The position numbers and the translations under genes were made by a program. Under the pieces are notes generated by a model. It was not told the origin of the DNA. It did not search any database and worked only from the letters and a program-made list of their open reading frames with translations. Of a stretch of DNA of 5,080 nucleotides, positions 1 to 5,080 are shown piece by piece. Position 1 is the stretch's first letter. Each line of letters begins with the position of its first letter. The stretch is from assembly GCA_003154855.1 (NCBI GenBank), contig PMEV01000130.1:14462-19541 (forward strand). Direction: 5' to 3'. The stretch is from Bryobacterales bacterium. GTDB taxonomy: Bacteria; Acidobacteriota; Terriglobia; Bryobacterales; Bryobacteraceae.

Positions 1-562
1 CTCCCTGGCGCAGCCGCAGACCCAATTCCATGTCCTCCACGGAGGGCCTGGAGTACGCCTCCGAGAACCCGCCTTGCTCCCGGAAGACCTCCGCCCGGAT
101 GGCGCCGCAGGCGGTCCAAAAGGTGCACGTCCGGGTCTGACTGCTTTGGTGGATGTAGCGGTGCAGAAGGTTGCGGTATTGGGAGATGAAATCGGGGCTC
201 CCGGGCTCGGCGTCATAGGAACCGATGACCGCCGCGCACTCCGCGTCTTCCGCGAATCGAGCCAGGATGCGGTCCAGCGCGCCGGGCGGAACGAGCACAT
301 CGGAATCGATAAACAGGAGAATCTCGCCGCGTGCGGCGCGCGCGCCCAGATTCCGGGCGACCGCTGGGCCGCGTTGTTGTTCGCTGGCGATGAGCCGGCA
401 ACCCGCGCGCTCCGCGATGGCCACCGAGTCGTCCGTCGATCCATCGTCGACGACGATGCATTCCAGCGGCGCGGGATTCATACGGCTAACGCTTCCCAGA
501 CACGCAGCCAGGTACCGCGAGGCATTGTGAACTGGGATGACGATCGAGACGGAAGGTGGCAT
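1..562 (-). CDS. Family 2 glycosyltransferase, N-terminal part (runs off the window)
   Basis: Inverting glycosyltransferase with a GT-A fold, expected to move a sugar from a nucleotide-sugar donor onto a glycan or lipid carrier at the cytoplasmic face of the membrane. Reading leftward from the ATG at 562-560 gives 187 open codons up to the window edge; the C-terminus is missing. Visible family motifs are the N-terminal strand VSIVIPVHNASRYL (residues 5-18), the nucleotide-binding VVDDGSTDDS (37-46), the GPAVARNLGARAARGE helix (65-80), the metal-binding DxD-type FIDSDV (84-89, Asp86 and Asp88), the acceptor-site TACGAIR (150-156) and the catalytic-base region SVEDMELGLRL (174-184, Glu176-Asp177). 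The ATG at 562 is the only plausible start because an in-frame TAG lies five codons upstream. No transmembrane segment is seen in the part present, but the missing C-terminus could carry one. It is divergent from the NRPS. Family assignment is firm; donor and acceptor are unknown. Confidence 0.95.
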   Translation of the reverse strand, partial: MPPSVSIVIPVHNASRYLAACLGSVSRMNPAPLECIVVDDGSTDDSVAIAERAGCRLIASEQQRGPAVARNLGARAARGEILLFIDSDVLVPPGALDRILARFAEDAECAAVIGSYDAEPGSPDFISQYRNLLHRYIHQSSQTRTCTFWTACGAIRAEVFREQGGFSEAYSRPSVEDMELGLRLRQG

Positions 563-583
563 TGGAGATCGGTCGGACTATCC

Positions 584-612
584 ACCTTAGCATGGAAGGC
601 GCACGCTGGAAA
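584..612 (-). promoter_or_regulatory. Candidate sigma-70-type promoter for the glycosyltransferase
   Basis: On the - strand, TTTCCA (612-607) and TAAGGT (589-584) are separated by exactly 17 bases, and the -10-like hexamer is preceded by TG one base away (extended -10). Matches to consensus are partial: 4 of 6 at -35 and 3 of 6 at -10, with the key T, A and final T kept. Initiation would fall about 15 bases before the ATG at 562, giving a very short leader. AAGGTGGA, the only SD-like string near this start, overlaps the -10 and sits 18 bases from the ATG. High-GC bacteria often use divergent promoters, so this is only a candidate. Confidence 0.25.
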
Positions 613-750
613 GAGAAACTGGGGCGTCTGCGAGCGGCCTGCGCGTCGTTCGCGTCGCTGGGCGCGCCGGGGTTTGGATTGAAGGGGGCTACATACGAGA
701 ACCGAGCGGACGTATCCTGAAGTGGATGTTCACTGAGGATATGGATCGGC

Positions 751-755
751 GGAGG
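751..755 (+). promoter_or_regulatory. Shine-Dalgarno sequence GGAGG that fixes the GTG start of the NRPS
   Basis: GGAGG ends five bases before the GTG at 761. The reading frame upstream is closed by a TGA at 734-736, and no ATG, GTG or TTG lies in frame between that stop and 761. The nearby ATG at 741 is in another frame. GTG at 761 is therefore the start. Confidence 0.8.
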
Positions 756-760
756 CATTC

Positions 761-3700
761 GTGGCTTTGACCGACCTGCTCGCCGGCTTGCCGCCCGAGC
801 GGCGCGAGCTTGTCAGGCGCCGGCTGCTCGAGCGGCAAGCTGGCGCGGCCGCCGTGCGGCGCAGGGAGACGCCCGGACCCTATCCGCTTCCCTACTCGGC
901 GCAGTTGATGTGGTTGCTGAACGAGCTTGTCGCCGAGCCCAGCGTCTATAACGTCAACATCTGCCTGCGTCTCAAGGGCGATCTCAACCGGGATGCGCTC
1001 CAGCGCGCGCTGAACACGCTCGTCGACAGGCACGAGGCGCTACGCACCAACATCGTCGTCTCCGATGGCGTTCCTCTCCAGATCGTCCGAGCCACTCGCG
1101 CGGTCGATCTTCGGATACTGGACGCGTCCGCTGCCTCGGAGCCGGACCGCGAAGCCGAGTTGAGCCGGATTTGCCAGCCGGAGGTGCGGCGCACCTTCGA
1201 TCTCCAGAACGATCCATTATTTCAGGCGGCTCTCCTGTGCGCCGGAGCCCGCGACCACGTGCTGATCCTGCTGACGCACCATATGGTGTTCGACGGCTGG
1301 AGCCGGCGCACGGTCCACCAGGAACTGGGCATTCTCTACTCGGCATATTGCGAAGGCGGAGAGAATCCGCTGCCCCCTCTGCCGCTTCAGTTCGCCGATT
1401 ATGCGGTGTGGCAGCGTGGAGAAGCGCAAACTCAAGTCATCTCGCGGCAGCTCGAGTATTGGAAGCGGAAACTGGCCGGCGCGCCGCAGACTCTCGATCT
1501 GCCCACCGACCACCCCCGGCCCGCCGTTCAGTCGTGCCGCGGCGCCCGGGTGTACGGGTCGTTTTCGCCGCCTACCGTGGATGCGCTCCGGAAGGTGAGC
1601 GCCGGCGAAGGCGCCACTCTCTTCATGACCGTTCTAGCCGCGCTCGGTGTTCTCCTGTTCCGCTACACCGGGCAGGAAGACATCCTGGTGGGCGCGCCGA
1701 CGCTGGGCCGGCCGCGTCCGGAGCTCGAGGGCATTGTCGGCTATTTCTCGAACACAACCGTGATCCGCTGCGACCTCTCCGGCGATCCGTCGTTTCGGGA
1801 ACTCCTGCGGCGGGTGCGCGGAGCCGTGCTGGAGGCCATGGAGCACGAGCAGGCCCCTCTCGAGAAGTTGACCATGGAAATGCACCCCGACAGGGACCCC
1901 AGCCGCTCGCCCCTGTTCCAGGTCATGATTGGTGTGGGAGACGATCCGCCCAAGCCCGCACTGGCCGGTCTCGAGGTGAGTCCCGTCCGCATCGACCACG
2001 ACACCAGCAAGCTCGACCTGGTACTGGCGATCCGGGCCGCCAGTGCTCGCAACATAGCTGTTTTCGAGTACGCCACGGACCTGTTTGATCCCACCACCGC
2101 GGCCCGCATGCTCGAGCACCTGTGCTTGCTGCTGAATGGGGCCGCCGCGGATCCCGATCGGTGCATCTCCCGGCTGCCGCTGATCGCGGAGGCCGAAAAG
2201 CGCCAGTTGCTCTTCGGTTGGAACGATACGGCCACCGATTACCCGGGCCACTCCGTGCTCAGCCGGATCGCGCTCCAGGTCGGCGCCAACCCCGGCGCGG
2301 TGGCCGCCGAATTCGAAGGGCGGCAGCTCACCTACCTCGAGCTGAATGCGAGGGCCAACCAGGTCGCGCATTTTCTGCGCCGGCGCGGCATTGCGTCCGA
2401 GTCGCGGGTCCTGTTGTGCACGGAGCGGTCTCTGGAACTGCCAGCCGCTCTGCTGGGCATTCTGAAGGCTGGAGCGGCCTGCGTTCCCGCCGACCCCGCT
2501 TCTCCCCACGGGCGTCTTGAGACCATGGTTGCCGATACCGGCGCCACGCTAGCCCTCACCCAGCAGGCGCTGCTGCCCCGGTTGCGGGATCTGGGGATCG
2601 AGGCCATCTGCCTGGATGCCGACTGGGCCGCGATTTGCCGTGAACCGGAGAACGATTGCGAACTTCGCATCCCACCCGAAGCCTTGGCCTTCGTTCTCTA
2701 CACCTCTGGATCGACGGGCGTACCCAAGGGGGTACTTCTGACCCACGGAGGGCTTGCCAATCACCAGGCGTTTGCCGCCCGCTTCTACGCTCTTCAACCG
2801 CGGGACCGCGTGCTTCAGTTCGCTCCCATCACTTCCGACTTCCTGCTGGAAGAGGTCTTCCCGGCCTGGGCCTCCGGCGCCACCGTCGTGTTCCGGCCGA
2901 AAGACATGCCGCTAGGCGGCCGGGAGTTTGGCGGCTGGCTAAAGCGCCATCGCATCACCATGGTCGATCTCCAAACCGCCTTCTGGCATGAGTGGGCCAG
3001 GAGTCTGGCCTCTTTCGAGGATCCGCTGCCGCCCGATCTGCGCCTGGTGATCGTGGGCGGGGAGAGGGTGCAAACGCAAGCGCTGAAGGACTGGCGCGGA
3101 AAGGCCGGCCCCACCCTCCGTTGGGTCAACACCTACGGTCCCACCGAGGCCAGCATCATCGCGACTGCCTACGAACCTTCCAGCGTGCCGGAAGATGCGC
3201 GCGTCCCGATCCCCATTGGCCGGCCCATCGCGAACACGCGAATCTACATCCTGGACCGTCATCTCCAGCCCGTGCCGATCGGCGTCGCCGGTGAGATGTA
3301 CATCGCCGGCGCTGGGCTGGCCCGAGGATACCTGAACCGGCCGGATCTCCAGGCGGAGCGGTTCATCCCGGATCCTTTCGCCTCGGTCCCGGACGCGCGC
3401 ATGTACCAGACGGGCGATCTGGCGCGCTTCCTGGCCGACGGCAACATCGAGTTTCTGGGACGCGCCGACCGGCAGGTCAAAGTGCGCGGCTACCGGGTGG
3501 AACCCGGAGAAATCGAGGCCCTGCTCGTCCAGCATCCCTCGGTCGCGTCGGCTGCCGTCGTGGAGCGAGAGCAGGCGGGCCAGATTCGTCTGATCGCGTA
3601 CGTGGCGCGCAGCAACGGCCACGTCCCCAAGGCCGGCGAACTGCGCGCCTTCCTGAAAGACATCCTGCCTGAGTACATGATTCCCTCCGCTTTTGTGGTT

Positions 3701-4888
3701 CTCGAGGGCGGTCTGCCGCTCACCGTTCACGGCAAGGTCGATCGCAACGCTTTGCCGTCCGAGGACACCGGCCGCGCCGGGCTCGAGAGCGAGTTCATCG
3801 GGCCGCGGGATGCCTTGGAGATGGAGCTGGTAGGCATTTGGGAAAAGCTGCTCGGAGTCCACCCCATCGGCTGCCGCGACAGTTTCTTCGACGTGGGGGG
3901 ACACTCGCTCCTGGCAGTGGCGCTGTTCACCCGCATCGCGGAAGCGTTCGGCGTGAGCCTTCCCGTAGCCACCATTCTGCAAGCCCAGACAGTCGAGGAG
4001 CTGGCGGCCATCCTGCGTGCGCGAGGCCCGGCCCCGCGCTGGTCGTCGCTGGTTCCCGTTCAGCCCGGAGGCTCCCGGCCTCCCCTGTTCTGCGTGCACG
4101 CCCAGAATGGCATGGTGCTGCTCTATCGGGATTTGGCGCGGCGCTTGGGCGACGGCCAACCGCTGTATGGGCTGCAGTCCGCCGGGTGCGACGGCGATCT
4201 CCCACCGCTCCGCCGCGTCGAGGATATGGCCGCCCACTATCTGGAAGAGGTCCGGCAACTGCAGCCCGACGGGCCTTACTATCTGCTGGGTTTTTGCGTG
4301 GGCGCCTACATTGCCTTCGAGATGGCGCGCCAGCTCGAAGCATGCGGTCAAAAGGTCGCGCTGCTGGCCATCGTCGACACGGATGGGAACTGGAAGCTGG
4401 TCAAGTCGCTCCGGCAGCAGTTGGCCTACCACGGGTCGCGGATGTCGGGTTTGACAATGCAACAACGGCTGCGCTACCTCGCGGGAAGGCTACGGTTCCG
4501 AGCCGACACCATCCTGCGCGGGGCCGCGGCCACGGCGGCGCCGGCTGCTCGCGGCCTCGCCATCCGTCACGCGAATGTGTTGGCCAGCCGTCTATACGAG
4601 CCGGGGGCTTACGGGGGGCGCGTGGTCTACTTCCAGGGCAACGATCCGCGCCCTACTCCGTTCTGGGACGGCATCGCCGGCGGCGGCGTCGAGAAGCGTA
4701 CTCTGCCCGCAACGGGCATCCGGCTGTTCCGGGAACCCGCCGTGCAGCACCTCGCCGATGCACTTGAAGCCTACCTCAAGTCCGGCGAATCAGCTTCTCG
4801 CCCAGCGCCCGCACCCAGTCGGCCACTCCCAGCCGGGAGGTCGCCGCACGCATCCACTTCGTCAGCGTCAGCAAAGCCCAATGCGTGA
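761..4888 (+). CDS. Single-module NRPS: condensation-adenylation-carrier-thioesterase, with an atypical Cys thioesterase
   Basis: Cytoplasmic 1375-residue enzyme that adenylates one amino acid, loads it on its carrier, condenses it with an upstream donor and releases the product. Residues 1-40 are a basic helical leader. The condensation domain (41-480; bases 881-2200) has RHEALRT (90-96), the intact active site HHMVFDG (173-179, His174), FADYAVW (211-217), GYFSNT (327-332) and RDPSRSPLFQ (378-387); it resembles LCL or starter types. The adenylation domain (495-1000; 2243-3760) has LTYLEL (523-528), YTSGSTGVPKG (647-657), NTYGPTE (790-796), YQTGDL (882-887), the hinge region 900-922 and GKVDR (991-995, Lys992). 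Motif alignment to GrsA gives pocket residues D693 F694 E697 D736 I764 G766 T791 I799 I800 K992; two acidic residues suggest a basic substrate such as Lys or Orn (inference). The carrier domain (1014-1086) has DVGGHSLL with phosphopantetheine Ser1049. The type I thioesterase (1107-1340; 4079-4780) has GFCVGA (1177-1182, Cys1179 replacing Ser), Asp1206 27 residues later as in SrfA-TE, and Gly1319 where the catalytic His is expected. A 36-residue Ala/Ser/Pro-rich tail follows. There is no epimerase and no second module; an upstream donor must come from elsewhere or be an acyl thioester. Confidence 0.97.
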   Translation: MALTDLLAGLPPERRELVRRRLLERQAGAAAVRRRETPGPYPLPYSAQLMWLLNELVAEPSVYNVNICLRLKGDLNRDALQRALNTLVDRHEALRTNIVVSDGVPLQIVRATRAVDLRILDASAASEPDREAELSRICQPEVRRTFDLQNDPLFQAALLCAGARDHVLILLTHHMVFDGWSRRTVHQELGILYSAYCEGGENPLPPLPLQFADYAVWQRGEAQTQVISRQLEYWKRKLAGAPQTLDLPTDHPRPAVQSCRGARVYGSFSPPTVDALRKVSAGEGATLFMTVLAALGVLLFRYTGQEDILVGAPTLGRPRPELEGIVGYFSNTTVIRCDLSGDPSFRELLRRVRGAVLEAMEHEQAPLEKLTMEMHPDRDPSRSPLFQVMIGVGDDPPKPALAGLEVSPVRIDHDTSKLDLVLAIRAASARNIAVFEYATDLFDPTTAARMLEHLCLLLNGAAADPDRCISRLPLIAEAEKRQLLFGWNDTATDYPGHSVLSRIALQVGANPGAVAAEFEGRQLTYLELNARANQVAHFLRRRGIASESRVLLCTERSLELPAALLGILKAGAACVPADPASPHGRLETMVADTGATLALTQQALLPRLRDLGIEAICLDADWAAICREPENDCELRIPPEALAFVLYTSGSTGVPKGVLLTHGGLANHQAFAARFYALQPRDRVLQFAPITSDFLLEEVFPAWASGATVVFRPKDMPLGGREFGGWLKRHRITMVDLQTAFWHEWARSLASFEDPLPPDLRLVIVGGERVQTQALKDWRGKAGPTLRWVNTYGPTEASIIATAYEPSSVPEDARVPIPIGRPIANTRIYILDRHLQPVPIGVAGEMYIAGAGLARGYLNRPDLQAERFIPDPFASVPDARMYQTGDLARFLADGNIEFLGRADRQVKVRGYRVEPGEIEALLVQHPSVASAAVVEREQAGQIRLIAYVARSNGHVPKAGELRAFLKDILPEYMIPSAFVVLEGGLPLTVHGKVDRNALPSEDTGRAGLESEFIGPRDALEMELVGIWEKLLGVHPIGCRDSFFDVGGHSLLAVALFTRIAEAFGVSLPVATILQAQTVEELAAILRARGPAPRWSSLVPVQPGGSRPPLFCVHAQNGMVLLYRDLARRLGDGQPLYGLQSAGCDGDLPPLRRVEDMAAHYLEEVRQLQPDGPYYLLGFCVGAYIAFEMARQLEACGQKVALLAIVDTDGNWKLVKSLRQQLAYHGSRMSGLTMQQRLRYLAGRLRFRADTILRGAAATAAPAARGLAIRHANVLASRLYEPGAYGGRVVYFQGNDPRPTPFWDGIAGGGVEKRTLPATGIRLFREPAVQHLADALEAYLKSGESASRPAPAPSRPLPAGRSPHASTSSASAKPNA
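4776..4888. other. 113-base convergent antisense overlap of NRPS and acetyltransferase 3' ends
   Basis: The NRPS stop (TGA 4886-4888) lies inside the acetyltransferase gene, and the acetyltransferase stop (TCA on +, 4776-4778) lies at NRPS residues 1339-1340, almost exactly where the thioesterase fold should end (DALEAYLKSG). The NRPS residues encoded here, from about 1340 to 1375, are low-complexity Ala/Ser/Pro/Arg with no motif. No stem-loop followed by T-rich sequence was found in or just after the overlap on either strand, so transcription from both sides may run through it. Confidence 0.85.
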
Positions 4889-5080
4889 GCACCAGGGCTC
4901 TGTTCCGCAACGTGCCGCGAAAGGAATACACGCAAGCGACTCGGATGGCGGTTCTCGAAAAGGCTTCCTTGTACGGGTAATACCCCCACAAAAAATCGAA
5001 GTACTCGAATCTCTGTTCGGCATAGAGCGATTGTAGGATGAGCCACAACAGCACCGTTCCCGGCGACAGCTTCGCGTGCC
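4776..5080 (-). CDS. Acetyltransf_6 / BcsL (CelD)-like GNAT-fold acyltransferase, C-terminal part
   Basis: The leftward frame is open from the window edge to a TGA at 4778-4776, giving 100 residues of the C-terminus; the start lies outside the window. The family is recognised from KLSPGTVLLWLIL (residues 3-15 of the visible part), followed by FDFLWGYYPYKEAF (27-40), the conserved pattern of a Pro-Gly before a helix and then D-F-x-x-G-x-x-P-Y-K in the second half of the FemAB-like double GNAT fold of PF13480. These proteins acylate sugars or are linked to cellulose and exopolysaccharide synthesis; the exact donor and acceptor are unknown for most. The last 35 or so residues are basic and Trp/Leu-rich, with no separate domain. 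Its 3' end overlaps the NRPS 3' end by 113 bases. An internal GTG at 5054 could be called as a start, but conserved family sequence continues upstream of it, so it is not the true start. Confidence 0.85.
   Translation of the reverse strand, partial: HAKLSPGTVLLWLILQSLYAEQRFEYFDFLWGYYPYKEAFSRTAIRVACVYSFRGTLRNRALVLTHWALLTLTKWMRAATSRLGVADWVRALGEKLIRRT

Larger units (their letters stand above)
563..760. other. Divergent intergenic region between glycosyltransferase and NRPS
   Basis: These 198 bases separate two outward-facing genes and should hold both promoters. A weak leftward promoter candidate and the NRPS ribosome binding site are listed separately. On the + strand I found TATCCT (713-718) as a -10-like hexamer but no matching -35 at 16-18 bases, so no rightward sigma-70 promoter is claimed. 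No strong palindrome or operator-like repeat was recognised. Open frames crossing this stretch show no recognisable protein motif. Confidence 0.7.

Noticed and set aside
629..660. Short GCGTCG-type direct repeats in the intergenic region
   Set aside because: The copies are imperfect, only 6-9 bases long, and expected by chance in sequence this GC-rich.
74..682. 202-codon + strand open frame at the left end
   Set aside because: It is antisense to the glycosyltransferase, whose - strand frame carries clear GT2 motifs. The + frame translation has none.
486..758. 90-codon - strand frame across the intergenic region
   Set aside because: It has no protein motif and overlaps the first codons of the glycosyltransferase in another frame; it ignores the true start at 562.
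1171..2088. 305-codon + strand frame overlapping the condensation domain
   Set aside because: It is a shifted-frame shadow, rich in Arg/Pro/Ala, inside a gene whose true frame has all condensation motifs uninterrupted.
1634..2509. 291-codon open frame on the - strand
   Set aside because: Same reason: a mirror of the well-conserved condensation and adenylation coding sequence, with His/Gln/Arg-rich translation and no motif.
2939..4465. 508-codon open frame on the - strand inside the NRPS gene
   Set aside because: It is antisense to the conserved adenylation, carrier and thioesterase motifs, its translation shows no recognisable domain, and long antisense frames are common in high-GC genes with strong third-position bias.
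4709..4722. A frameshift hiding the thioesterase His: another + frame reads GGG CAT (Gly-His) at 4714-4719
   Set aside because: Restoring this His while keeping the downstream R-L-F-R-E-P in frame needs two compensating indels within about ten bases and lengthens the segment by one residue. The existing frame aligns without gaps, so substitution is simpler. Raw-read checking would settle it.
4889..5080. Possible terminator after the NRPS
   Set aside because: No GC-rich stem followed by a T-run was found. The A-rich run at 4987-4995 lies within acetyltransferase coding sequence and encodes part of its conserved FDFLWG motif.

Overview
The window is a high-GC bacterial stretch dominated by one large gene. 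This is a 1375-residue, single-module non-ribosomal peptide synthetase (NRPS) on the + strand (761-4888) with domain order condensation - adenylation - peptidyl carrier - thioesterase (C-A-PCP-TE). It is flanked on both sides by genes on the - strand that run off the window: the N-terminal 187 residues of a family 2 glycosyltransferase (1-562) and the C-terminal 100 residues of an acetyltransferase of the Acetyltransf_6 / BcsL (CelD) type (4776-5080). The GC richness, coding bias and mix of genes would fit an environmental bacterium such as an Acidobacteriota, Myxococcota or Verrucomicrobiota member. The sequence alone does not settle the phylum, and there is no rRNA, tRNA or diagnostic marker in it.

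Layout: glycosyltransferase (leftward), a 198-base divergent intergenic region (563-760), the NRPS (rightward, GTG start with a clear Shine-Dalgarno sequence), then a 113-base convergent overlap between the 3' end of the NRPS and the 3' end of the acetyltransferase (leftward). No RNA gene, mobile element, CRISPR array or terminator hairpin was seen.

How it may work together: glycosyltransferase plus Acetyltransf_6 proteins are typical of cell-surface or exopolysaccharide loci. The NRPS would activate one amino acid. Its pocket residues, read by motif alignment as D-F-E-D-I-G-T-I-I-K, carry two acidic side chains and hint at a basic substrate. It would join this to an acyl or aminoacyl donor with an intact HHxxxDG condensation domain and release it from the TE. 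The most unusual point is the TE. Its nucleophile elbow has Cys instead of Ser, the catalytic Asp is present at the usual spacing, but the position where the catalytic His is expected is Gly. The last 36 or so residues of the NRPS, beyond the TE fold, are encoded wholly antisense to the acetyltransferase gene and look like read-through. Whether the NRPS product decorates a glycan or is a free metabolite unrelated to its neighbours cannot be decided here.
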